DNA of 38,873 nucleotides, from the NCBI RefSeq assembly GCF_020297365.1, contig NZ_JAIXIG010000033.1, positions 1 to 38,873 of the forward strand. The letters run 5' to 3'. The notes beneath the pieces were generated by a model. The model had not been told where the DNA came from. It saw nothing but the letters and a program-made list of their open reading frames with translations, and did no database searches. The position numbers and the translations under genes are program-made. This stretch comes from Curtobacterium oceanosedimentum. GTDB lineage: Bacteria; Actinomycetota; Actinomycetes; Actinomycetales; Microbacteriaceae. This document shows positions 32,524 through 38,873 of the stretch, one piece after another (within the stretch, counting starts at the first letter, position 1; the number at the start of each line of letters is the position of its first letter).

Positions 32524-34244
32524 TGGGGCATCCTAACTCCGAGGTCCGACGTGTGGCGTTGAGCGATGTCCGCGACGGCCCGCTCGAGGTTCGGGTCCTC
32601 ACCACGGGCGAGCCCGGCGTACTCGAGGTCGTACTCGCCGTGCTCCGCTCCCGTGCGCGGGACCACCTTCACCCACACGCGGCGGCGCGGGACGAACAGC
32701 GAGGTGAGCAGCCCGAGCGTCGACAGGAGCGCGAACCCGCCGACCCAGAGCTGCGAGGGGTCGTGGTGCACGTCGAGCGAGACGTACCGCTTCACCCCGT
32801 CGAAGGTGATCGATCCGGCGCCGTCGGGCAGCTGCTCGGTCTGTCCCGGCTTGAGCTCCAGGCTCTTCGTCGCCGCGTCCGTCCCGGCGATCTGCTGCAA
32901 ACCGCCGGTGTTCAGTGTGTAGACGCTCTGCGGGACCCCGTCGTCGAGGCCGAGGTCGCCGGTGTAGACCTGCAGCGTCAGGAGCGGGTTCTCGGCGTCC
33001 GGGTACGCCGAGGTGTACGCGCCGCGCTCGTTCTTGACCGCCGTGGGGTAGAAGAACCCGCGGATGCCGAGCTGGTCCGGCGAGGCGTCCGGCACCTTCA
33101 CGACGCCCAGCGAGGTGTAGTTGTTGTCCTGCGGCAGGAACGGGACGACGTCCTGGAACGCCACGTCGCCCTTGCCGTCCCGCACCGTGAGCTGCATCGC
33201 GTAGCCGTTGCCGAGCAGGTAGACGTTCGTGCCGCCGACGTGCAGCGGCTCGTTCACGCCGAGCCGGCTGGTCTTCGGCTCGCCGCCCTTCTCGGTGCTC
33301 GTGACCGTCGCCGAGTAGTCGAGTGCCTGGCCGAGGGCGTCGAGGTTGCGCTCCTCGTAGGTCGTCGTGAACTCGTCGAGTCGCAGGTTGTAGCCCTTGA
33401 GGTCCGTCTGCTGGAACCACCGACCCGGGTTGAACGAGTCGTACGAGCCGAGCACGTTCGAGAAGGTCTGGCCCTCGACCAGCAGGCGCTGGCCGGTGAA
33501 CCCGAACCCGCCGCCGACGCCGACCGCCAGCAGCACGCCGACGAGCGCCGAGTGGAACACCAGGTTGCCGGTCTCGCGCAGGTAGCCGCGCTCCGCGCTC
33601 ACCGAGTCGCCGAACCGCTCGACGCGGTACCCGGACCGCTTGAGGATCGCGGTGGCGCGCTGGACCGCCTGCTCGGCGGACGGGAGGCCCGTGGTGACGT
33701 CGATCCCGGTGGTCCCGTCGATCATCGCGTCACGCTCGACCGCCACCCGGTGGAACCCCGCCAGTCGCGTCAGCCGCGCCGGCGTCCGGGGCGGACGCGT
33801 GCGGAGCGCCTGCCAGTGGTGCTTCGTGCGGGGCACGATGCAGCCGATGAGCGAGACGAAGAGGAGCAGGTAGATCGCCGAGAACCACACCGAGGTGTAC
33901 GTGTCGAAGACCTGCAGGGCGTCGAGGACCGGGAACAGCTGCGGGTGGTCGGCCTTGTACTGCACCACGCCGTTCGGGTCGGCGGTGCGCTGCGGTACGA
34001 GCGAGCCCGGGATCGCCGCGAGGGCGAGCAGCATGAGCAGGAACAGCGCCGTGCGCATGCTCGTGAGCTGGCGCCAGAAGAACCGCAGGTACCCGACGAA
34101 CCCGAGCTTCGGCTGGTTCGGGCCGCTGTCGACGGGGGCGGAGCCGTCGACGTGGTCGGACGGTCGCTGCGGGTCGGCGGCCCGGTCGGTGCCGGCCGCC
34201 TCGGCACCGGTCGTCGTGTCGTCGGGGTCAGATCGCGGGGACAA
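32520..34244 (-). CDS. resB: Cytochrome c biogenesis protein ResB
   Basis: ResB/Ccs1 of 574 residues, partner of CcsB in system II. Helices near 55-75 (FFWRQLTSMRTALFLLMLLALAAIPG is the family start) and 115-135, an extracytoplasmic domain from about 250 to 490 (NPGRWFQQTDLKGYNLRLDEF is characteristic) and a last helix near 495-515. The start is TTG at 34244, 17 bases inside the end of ccdA; no better codon is nearby and the first 50 residues are disordered. It is in an operon: TlpA-like, ccdA, resB, ccsB. Confidence 0.93.
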   Translation of the reverse strand: MSPRSDPDDTTTGAEAAGTDRAADPQRPSDHVDGSAPVDSGPNQPKLGFVGYLRFFWRQLTSMRTALFLLMLLALAAIPGSLVPQRTADPNGVVQYKADHPQLFPVLDALQVFDTYTSVWFSAIYLLLFVSLIGCIVPRTKHHWQALRTRPPRTPARLTRLAGFHRVAVERDAMIDGTTGIDVTTGLPSAEQAVQRATAILKRSGYRVERFGDSVSAERGYLRETGNLVFHSALVGVLLAVGVGGGFGFTGQRLLVEGQTFSNVLGSYDSFNPGRWFQQTDLKGYNLRLDEFTTTYEERNLDALGQALDYSATVTSTEKGGEPKTSRLGVNEPLHVGGTNVYLLGNGYAMQLTVRDGKGDVAFQDVVPFLPQDNNYTSLGVVKVPDASPDQLGIRGFFYPTAVKNERGAYTSAYPDAENPLLTLQVYTGDLGLDDGVPQSVYTLNTGGLQQIAGTDAATKSLELKPGQTEQLPDGAGSITFDGVKRYVSLDVHHDPSQLWVGGFALLSTLGLLTSLFVPRRRVWVKVVPRTGAEHGEYDLEYAGLARGEDPNLERAVADIAQRHTSDLGVRMPQ

Positions 34245-34968
34245 AGCTCTGGATCACCGCCCCGACGCTCGACATGACGGCCGACCAGATACCGGTGACC
34301 ATGAGCAGACCGATGACGATCAGGATCGCTCCTCCGATGATGTTGACGGTGCGCATGTGGCGCTTCACGGCAGCGATGGCCCCGGTGGCCCAGCCGGCCC
34401 CCACCGCGACCAGGACGAACGGCAGGCCGAGTCCGATGCAGTACGCGACGCCGAGCCACATGCCCTGCCAGGCACTGCCGGACTGCACGCTGAGCAGGTT
34501 GATCGCGGCGAGCGTCGGGCCGAGGCACGGCGTCCAGCCGAGGCCGAACACGATGCCGAGCAGCGGGGCGCCGACGAGCCCGGTCGCGGGTGTCCACCCG
34601 GGCTTGATCGTGCGCTGCAGGAAGGTGAACCGGCCGACGAAGACCAGGCCCATCAGGATGACGACGACCCCGAGCACCTGCGTGATGAGGTCACGCCACC
34701 GGACGAGCCAGAAACCGAGCGCACCGAACACCGTCGTGTACGCCACGAACACCGCGGTGAACCCGGCGACGAACAGCAGGACCCCGACCACCACACGACC
34801 GCGGCGCTGGCCGCCCTCGGCGATCCCGCCGACGTACCCGAGGTACCCCGGCACGAGCGGCAGCACGCACGGCGACAGGAACGACACGAGACCGGCGAGC
34901 GCCGCCACGGGCAGCGCGACGGCCATCTGGCCGCTCAGGATCGCGTCGGCGAAGGGGTTGGAGGCCAC
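34228..34968 (-). CDS. ccdA: Cytochrome c biogenesis protein CcdA
   Basis: Thiol-disulfide membrane carrier of 246 residues with six helices. The two active-site Cys lie in SPCVLPLVPGYLGY (helix 1) and GWTPCLGPT (helix 4), both in the family's Pro-flanked settings. It passes reducing power from cytoplasmic thioredoxin to the TlpA-like protein outside, keeping apocytochrome Cys reduced. The GTG at 34968 is three bases after the stop of the TlpA-like gene; an ATG at MAVALP is an alternative. It overlaps resB by 17 bases. Confidence 0.95.
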   Translation of the reverse strand: MASNPFADAILSGQMAVALPVAALAGLVSFLSPCVLPLVPGYLGYVGGIAEGGQRRGRVVVGVLLFVAGFTAVFVAYTTVFGALGFWLVRWRDLITQVLGVVVILMGLVFVGRFTFLQRTIKPGWTPATGLVGAPLLGIVFGLGWTPCLGPTLAAINLLSVQSGSAWQGMWLGVAYCIGLGLPFVLVAVGAGWATGAIAAVKRHMRTVNIIGGAILIVIGLLMVTGIWSAVMSSVGAVIQSFVPAI

Positions 34969-34971
34969 CGG

Positions 34972-35646
34972 TCAGGAGGCCTTGCCGGCGTCGAGCTCGT
35001 CACTGACCAGGGTCTTCAGGATGCTCGTGCCGTCGATCGCACCGAGCACCCGGGCGGCGACGCGGCCCTTCGTGTCGAGGACGATCGTCGCGGGCACGGC
35101 GTTCGGGGCGATCTGGCCGGAGAGGGCGAGCTGCATGGTGCCCGTCCGCTGGTCGAGCACCGTCGGGTACTCGACACCGAAGGTGCGCTCGAACGCGGCG
35201 GCGGTCGCTGCCTCGTCGCGGACGTTGACCCCGATGAACGCGACGTCGTCGGAGTCGGCGTACGCGTCGTGCACCTGGTTGAGGTACTTCGCCTCGGCGC
35301 GGCACGGCGGGCAGCTGGCGTACCAGAAGTTCAGGACGACGACCTTGCCGCGCAGGTCCTCCGACGAGACGGTGTCGCCGTTCGCGTCCTCCGCCCGGAA
35401 CGTGACCGGGTCGCGGCGGTCCTCCGCCGAGACCTCGGTCACGGCGCCGTCGCCGGAGATGTAGTTCTGCGTCGTGCCGTTGCCGTACTGCTTCGCGAGG
35501 TCGCCGCTGTCCGACGAGCAGCCGGACAGCACGAGTGCTGCGGCGATCGCCGTCGCCGCGAGGACCGCGAACCGCTTGCCGGTGCCGTGCACACTGCTCG
35601 TGCGCTCCACACTGCTCATGCTGGCCTCACTGCTCGTGCTGGTCAC
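34972..35646 (-). CDS. TlpA/ResA-like thioredoxin-fold lipoprotein
   Basis: Extracytoplasmic thiol reductase of about 224 residues. A signal with n-region GTGKRF, hydrophobic core AVLAATAIAAALVL and lipobox LSGC makes it a lipoprotein. The TlpA-like fold follows: LRGKVVVLNFWYASCPPCRAE with the CPPC active site, and the cis-Pro in NAVPATIVLD. It reduces apocytochrome c disulfides and is re-reduced by CcdA. The N-terminus is uncertain: four 18-bp repeats place GAGCAGT-GTG at 35646, 35610 and 35592, all in frame. The last (MHGTGKRF) gives the most typical lipoprotein signal; the first overlaps the histidine phosphatase stop (GTGA). Confidence 0.92.
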   Translation of the reverse strand: MTSTSSEASMSSVERTSSVHGTGKRFAVLAATAIAAALVLSGCSSDSGDLAKQYGNGTTQNYISGDGAVTEVSAEDRRDPVTFRAEDANGDTVSSEDLRGKVVVLNFWYASCPPCRAEAKYLNQVHDAYADSDDVAFIGVNVRDEAATAAAFERTFGVEYPTVLDQRTGTMQLALSGQIAPNAVPATIVLDTKGRVAARVLGAIDGTSILKTLVSDELDAGKAS

Positions 35647-35658
35647 ACTGCTCCTTCG
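35587..35658 (-). repeat. Four tandem 18-bp repeats over the TlpA-like gene start
   Basis: Minus-strand units at 35641-35658, 35623-35640, 35605-35622 and 35587-35604 share the core GAGCAGTG(T/A)G. Three of them have a GTG in the same frame, each preceded by GAGCA, so start signals are repeated. The array runs from the histidine phosphatase C-terminus into the lipoprotein n-region (residue pattern SS(V/E) every six). Confidence 0.8.
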
Positions 35659-36299
35659 TCGACGGCGGTCGCGCGCAGGTCCTGCGCGGGGTCCGCGTAC
35701 CCGACCTCGGTGAACCGACCGGTCGACGAGGCGGGTACCCGTTCGACGCTGGTGATGCTCGAGAGGTCGCACCGACGCTTGCGCGGGTCGTGCCACAGGG
35801 GCTCCCCCGCGAGCCTGCGGTGCACCATCCAGATCGGCAGCTGGTGGCTGACCAGGACGACGTCGCCGCCGTCGACGCTCTCCCACGCCGTGGTCATCGC
35901 CGCGAGCATGCGGTTCGCGATCGACTCGTAGGCCTCGCCCCAGCTCGGGCGGAGCGGGTTGGCGATCCACGGCCACTCCGCCGGACGGCCGAGCGAGCGC
36001 TTCGTGAACCCCGGGGGCTGCCCCTCGTACCGGTTCGTCGGCTCGATCAGCCGCTCGTCGAGCCGCACGTCGAGCCCGAAGGCCTCGGCCCAGGGCGCGG
36101 CGGACTCCTGCGTGCGCTGCAACGGCGAGGCCACGATCCGACGGACGTCGACGCCGGCGTCCTTCCAGGCGGTCGCGGAGGCCTGGGCCATCCGCGTGCC
36201 GAGGTCGCTCAGTCCGAAGCCCGGCAGCCGACCGTAGAGGACGCGGTCGGGGTTGTGCACCTCACCGTGCCGGACGAGGTGGAGTCGGGTGGCGGGCAT
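35643..36299 (-). CDS. Histidine phosphatase family protein
   Basis: Phosphoglycerate-mutase-like phosphatase of 218 residues. The catalytic RHG is in LHLVRHGEVHNPD (His about 10), followed by GLSDLGTRMAQ, a second Arg in VASPLQRTQESA, and the C-terminal His in VLVSHQLPIWM. The substrate is unknown; this group is broad. The ATG at 36299 (MPATRLHLVRHG) lies exactly 7 bases from TAGACT, so the 11 extra codons upstream are not used. It is placed in front of the TlpA-like/ccdA/resB/ccsB genes, with the next start overlapping its stop, so it heads that operon. Confidence 0.92.
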   Translation of the reverse strand: MPATRLHLVRHGEVHNPDRVLYGRLPGFGLSDLGTRMAQASATAWKDAGVDVRRIVASPLQRTQESAAPWAEAFGLDVRLDERLIEPTNRYEGQPPGFTKRSLGRPAEWPWIANPLRPSWGEAYESIANRMLAAMTTAWESVDGGDVVLVSHQLPIWMVHRRLAGEPLWHDPRKRRCDLSSITSVERVPASSTGRFTEVGYADPAQDLRATAVDEGAV

Positions 36300-36306
36300 G
36301 GGTTCC

Positions 36307-36312
36307 AGTCTA
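36307..36312 (-). promoter_or_regulatory. Leaderless -10 box of the histidine phosphatase operon
   Basis: TAGACT on the minus strand ends 7 bases before the ATG at 36299; likely promoter for the whole cytochrome c maturation operon. Confidence 0.65.
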
Positions 36313-36367
36313 GGTCGCTCGTGCGTTCCCACCGCCCCCTCAGGGGATTCACCGGATGCGGAAGCGC

Positions 36368-37861
36368 TCAGCCGCCGAGCTCACCGGAGAGCCGCCCGTG
36401 GATGGCCACCGAACCGGTGTTGAGGTTGACCACCTCGACGGTGGAGCCGTGCCTGGCGAAGCGCTGTTCCACGCCGTCGAGCGCGGCGACGGTCGAGGCG
36501 TCGAAGACGTGCGCGTCGGACATGTCGATGACCACGTGCTCCGGGTCGTCGGCGTACGAGAACCGGGTGACGAGGTCGTTCGACGAGGCGAAGAACAGGG
36601 CTCCACGAACGCGGTACCGCACGGTCCGGTCGTCGACCGGCTCGCGGACGACCTCGACGACGTGCGCCACGCGGCGGGCGAAGACCAGGGCCGCCACGAC
36701 CACGCCGACCAGCACACCGGTCGCGAGGTTCTCGGTGACGACGACCACCACGACGGTGATGAGCATCACCGCGGTCTCGCCGAGCGGCATCCGGCGCAGG
36801 GTGCGCGGTCGGACGCTGTGCCAGTCGAACGTGGCGACGCAGACCATGAGCATCACGGCCGTCAGGGCGGCCATCGGGATCTGGGCGACGAGGTCGTGCA
36901 GGACGATCGTGAGCACGAGCACCGAGGCGCCGGCCACGAAGGTCGACACCCGGGTGCGGGCACCGGCGGTCTTCACGTTGATGACCGTCTGGCCGATCAT
37001 CGCGCAGCCGCCGGTGCCGCCGAAGAACGCCGACGCGATGTTCGCGACGCCCTGCCCCCACGACTCCCGCCACTTGCTCGACCCGGTGTCGGTGAGCGAG
37101 TCGACGAGCTGCGCGGTCAGCAGCGTCTCGATGAGCCCGACGATCGCGACGCCGAACGCGTACGGCGCGATGATCTGCAGGGTCTCGAGCGAGAACGGCG
37201 TCACGATCGGGTTGAACCCGGGCAGCGCGGTGGGCAGCTCCCCCTCGTCGCCCACCGTCGGGACGACGATGCTGAAGAGCATCGTGATCCCCGTGATGAC
37301 GACCACCGCGACGAGCGGCGCCGGGACCGCCTTGGTCAGGAACGGGAACCCGACGATGATCGCGATGCCGAGGGCGGTGAGCGGCCAGACGACGAACGGG
37401 ACGTCGTCGCCGAGCAGGTTCGGCAGCTGCGCGGTGAAGATGAGGATCGCCAGCGCGTTGACGAAGGCGACGTTCACGCTGCGCGGGATGAACCGCATGA
37501 GCCGCGCGACACCGAGGAACCCGAGCACGAGCTGGAACACCCCGCCGAGCACGACCGCGGGGACCAGGTACTCGATGCCGTGCTCGCGGACGAGCGGTGC
37601 GATGACGAGCGCGACGGACCCGGCTGCCGCGGACACCATCGCCGGTCGGCCGCCGACGATCGAGATGACGATCGCGATGATCACGCTCGAGAAGAGCCCG
37701 ACGGCCGGGTCGACGCCGGCCACGACCGAGAACGAGATGGCCTCGGGGATGAGGGCGAGCGCGGTGACGACACCGGCCAGGACCTCGCGGGTGAGCATGC
37801 GGGGAGAGCGGAGGGCGGCGAGGACGCTCGGGGCCGTCGGCGCGTGGGTGATCACGGACAT
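36368..37861 (-). CDS. SulP family inorganic anion transporter with STAS domain
   Basis: Membrane transporter of 497 residues. About ten to twelve helices start near residue 25 (VLAGVVTALALIPEAISFSVVAGVDPAVGLFSS is the SulP signature), with GGTGGCAMIGQTVINVKTAGARTR near 285-310, and a C-terminal STAS domain from about 400 (VVIDMSDAHVFDASTVAAL). SulP proteins carry sulfate, bicarbonate or other anions; the substrate cannot be told from this. The ATG at 37861 is 8 bases from TAGAGT. It is divergent from a MerR regulator through a 28-bp palindrome, which makes MerR control likely. Confidence 0.92.
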   Translation of the reverse strand: MSVITHAPTAPSVLAALRSPRMLTREVLAGVVTALALIPEAISFSVVAGVDPAVGLFSSVIIAIVISIVGGRPAMVSAAAGSVALVIAPLVREHGIEYLVPAVVLGGVFQLVLGFLGVARLMRFIPRSVNVAFVNALAILIFTAQLPNLLGDDVPFVVWPLTALGIAIIVGFPFLTKAVPAPLVAVVVITGITMLFSIVVPTVGDEGELPTALPGFNPIVTPFSLETLQIIAPYAFGVAIVGLIETLLTAQLVDSLTDTGSSKWRESWGQGVANIASAFFGGTGGCAMIGQTVINVKTAGARTRVSTFVAGASVLVLTIVLHDLVAQIPMAALTAVMLMVCVATFDWHSVRPRTLRRMPLGETAVMLITVVVVVVTENLATGVLVGVVVAALVFARRVAHVVEVVREPVDDRTVRYRVRGALFFASSNDLVTRFSYADDPEHVVIDMSDAHVFDASTVAALDGVEQRFARHGSTVEVVNLNTGSVAIHGRLSGELGG

Positions 37862-37868
37862 CGTCGTG

Positions 37869-37896
37869 AACTCTACCCTCACGTGAGAGTAGAGTT
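37869..37896. promoter_or_regulatory. Palindromic operator with mirrored -10 boxes between SulP and merR-type genes
   Basis: AACTCTACCCTCAC (37869-37882) and GTGAGAGTAGAGTT (37883-37896) are complementary at 13 of 14 positions. Each outer arm is a -10 box TAGAGT: minus strand at 37870-37875 and plus strand at 37890-37895, each ending 8 bases from its start codon. A MerR dimer bound here would cover both promoters. Confidence 0.75.
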
Positions 37897-37903
37897 GTGC
37901 ACC

Positions 37904-38305
37904 GTGAGCACCAGCGACGTCCCCGACACGATGCACATCGGCGAACTCGCCGACCGCGCCGGCATGTCCCTGCGCACCATCCGGCACTACGACGAGGTCG
38001 GGTTGCTCGTGCCGAGCGGCCGGACCACGGGCGGGTTCCGGGTGTACACGGCGCAGGACCTCGAACGCCTGCTCGTCATCCGCCGCATGAAGCCGCTCGG
38101 GTTCACGCTCGACGAGATGGCCGAGCTGCTCCGGGTCGTGGACGCCCTCGCCACGAAGGACCCCGACGGCGCTCCGGCCCAGGCTGCACGTCTCGACGAG
38201 TGGCTCGCCAACGCCCGGGCCCGGCACGCGAAGCTCGTCGAGCGGGCCGGCATGGCCGAGGAGTTCATCGGCACCCTGGGATCACTCCGCGCGTCGCTCC
38301 CCTGA
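37904..38305 (+). CDS. MerR family transcriptional regulator
   Basis: Regulator of 133 residues. The winged HTH begins at MHIGELADRAGMSLRTIRHYDEVGLLVPSG (residues 10-39), then GGFRVYTAQDLERLLVIRRMKPLGFTLDEMAELL, and a coiled-coil dimerisation helix to the C-terminus (ARHAKLVERAGMAEEF). There is no Cys, so neither metal nor thiol sensing by the classical route is likely, and no large effector domain. GTG at 37904 follows the -10 box by 8 bases; an ATG ten codons on (MHIGEL) is the alternative. It is divergent from SulP and overlaps the next minus-strand gene tail to tail by 24 bases. Confidence 0.9.
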   Translation: MSTSDVPDTMHIGELADRAGMSLRTIRHYDEVGLLVPSGRTTGGFRVYTAQDLERLLVIRRMKPLGFTLDEMAELLRVVDALATKDPDGAPAQAARLDEWLANARARHAKLVERAGMAEEFIGTLGSLRASLP

Positions 38306-38506
38306 GCCGTCGAGCACGCCGGCCGCGACGAGGCGCCGGCGTTCCCGCTTGGCCTCGGCCATCTCCGCCATCATCTCCCGCAGCCGATCGTGCTCGGCGA
38401 TCACCCGACGTGCCCGCCACGGCCGGAACCGGTGCCGCCGACGCACGTTCGCCTTCCACTCTTCGTCCCGCCGCGCGAACAAGGCCTTCACCGGGTCCTG
38501 TTGCAT
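38282..38506 (-). CDS. Small basic hypothetical protein
   Basis: Protein of 74 residues, very rich in Arg/Lys/Glu (DEEWKANVRRRHRFRPWRARR, then EMMAEMAEAKRERRRL), probably mostly alpha-helical; no known domain was recognised. The ATG at 38506 has GAGGAG about six bases upstream and lies 19 bases inside the end of the upstream gene, so the two are coupled. The frame is open far upstream, but that part overlaps the membrane protein gene. Its tail overlaps the MerR gene by 24 bases. Confidence 0.65.
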   Translation of the reverse strand: MQQDPVKALFARRDEEWKANVRRRHRFRPWRARRVIAEHDRLREMMAEMAEAKRERRRLVAAGVLDGSGERRAE

Positions 38507-38841
38507 GTCTGCTCCTCTTCCGTCACCAGTTCCAGCACGAGCTTGCCGATGACCTCGTCGGCCTCGCGAAGGATCTGCATGTTGTACATCGCTGCCGCGA
38601 CGAGTCTCCCGATCTCGGCGCGACCCACGTCCGCGTCCGTGACGTGGTCGACCGTCCAGACGAACCGCGCCCAGGCCCGATCGCGCTGTTCCCGCGCGAC
38701 GTCCCGACGCCACCGGACGACCGCCCACAGCCCACCGACGACCGCCACCAGCACCGTGAAGCACGCCGTGCACAACGCGGCGACGACCACCGCCACCGCC
38801 GCAGGCGGCCAGGCCGCGAGCTCCCCCGTCCCCGTCCCCAC
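38488..38841 (-). CDS. Hypothetical single-pass membrane protein
   Basis: Protein of 117 residues with one N-terminal hydrophobic segment of about 30 residues (PAAVAVVVAALCTACFTVLVAVVGGLWAVV, positions 13-42) and a charged cytoplasmic part (RWRRDVAREQRDRAWARFVWTVDHVTD... ending in EEEQTCNRTR). No family recognised. The GTG at 38841 has GAGAGGGGGA upstream. It overlaps the following small basic protein gene by 19 bases, so they form a two-gene unit; the promoter is likely beyond the window. Confidence 0.65.
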   Translation of the reverse strand: MGTGTGELAAWPPAAVAVVVAALCTACFTVLVAVVGGLWAVVRWRRDVAREQRDRAWARFVWTVDHVTDADVGRAEIGRLVAAAMYNMQILREADEVIGKLVLELVTEEEQTCNRTR

Positions 38842-38873
38842 CCGGTCCCCCTCTCGTCCCGCGACCCGGCCAC

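Noticed and set aside
35535..37886. 783-codon plus-strand frame opposite the histidine phosphatase and SulP genes
   Set aside because: Thr/Ser/Arg-rich shadow of two well-supported minus-strand genes; no domain.

Overview
The window is chromosomal DNA from a very GC-rich actinobacterium, most likely a member of Microbacteriaceae (Curtobacterium-like). This rests on the GC content, GTG/TTG starts, the tRNA-Trp-secE-nusG-rplK-rplA order, a NusG with a long acidic N-terminal extension, menaquinone as the quinone, and system II cytochrome c maturation. It is a core-genome stretch: no transposase, integrase, phage gene, CRISPR array or rRNA was seen. Taxon and functions are inferred from sequence features alone.

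Layout. (1) 1-4,746: a sugar or glycoside catabolic operon on the minus strand (xylose-isomerase-like TIM barrel protein, Gfo/Idh/MocA dehydrogenase, solute-binding lipoprotein), facing a divergent ROK regulator across a perfect inverted repeat. (2) 4,783-6,104: a stand-alone YqaJ-type nuclease and a Pr6Pr membrane protein. (3) 6,129-9,186: tRNA-Trp, secE, nusG, rplK, rplA. (4) 9,217-12,561: class I aminotransferase, then the minus-strand operon of two MaoC/hot-dog dehydratases (HadA-like, HadB-like) and murB. (5) 12,556-15,886: an orphan gene with a structured leader, tRNA-Met, tRNA-Thr, an M23 peptidase, an inositol monophosphatase family protein, tRNA-Tyr. (6) 15,960-20,500: YajQ, cardiolipin synthase, a membrane acyltransferase, ferredoxin-NADP reductase. 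(7) 20,581-31,229: the menaquinone cluster (polyprenyl diphosphate synthase, menG, menF, menD, menA, menE, menB, menC) with three small membrane proteins inside it. (8) 31,504-36,312: CcsB, ResB, CcdA, a TlpA-like lipoprotein and a histidine phosphatase. (9) 36,368-38,841: SulP anion transporter and divergent MerR regulator, then two small overlapping genes at the right edge.

How the parts fit. Regions 7 and 8 together supply much of a menaquinone/cytochrome c respiratory chain: MenF-D-C-E-B make the naphthoate head group, MenA adds the polyprenyl tail made by the synthase, MenG methylates it, and the Ccs/Res/Ccd/TlpA proteins attach haem to apocytochromes c. No menH or thioesterase gene was seen.

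The most striking regulatory pattern is a repeated leaderless arrangement: a -10 hexamer of the form TAnnnT ends 6-8 nt before the start codon of at least twelve genes, and this also helps choose starts. Other unusual structure includes a 7 x 19-bp tandem array after menC, a 3 x 25-bp array beside the tRNA-Tyr terminator, a 4 x 18-bp array that repeats the ribosome-binding/GTG start unit of the TlpA-like gene, a 28-bp near-palindrome holding mirrored -10 boxes between the SulP and MerR genes, and a menD with no canonical start codon near its conserved N-terminus.
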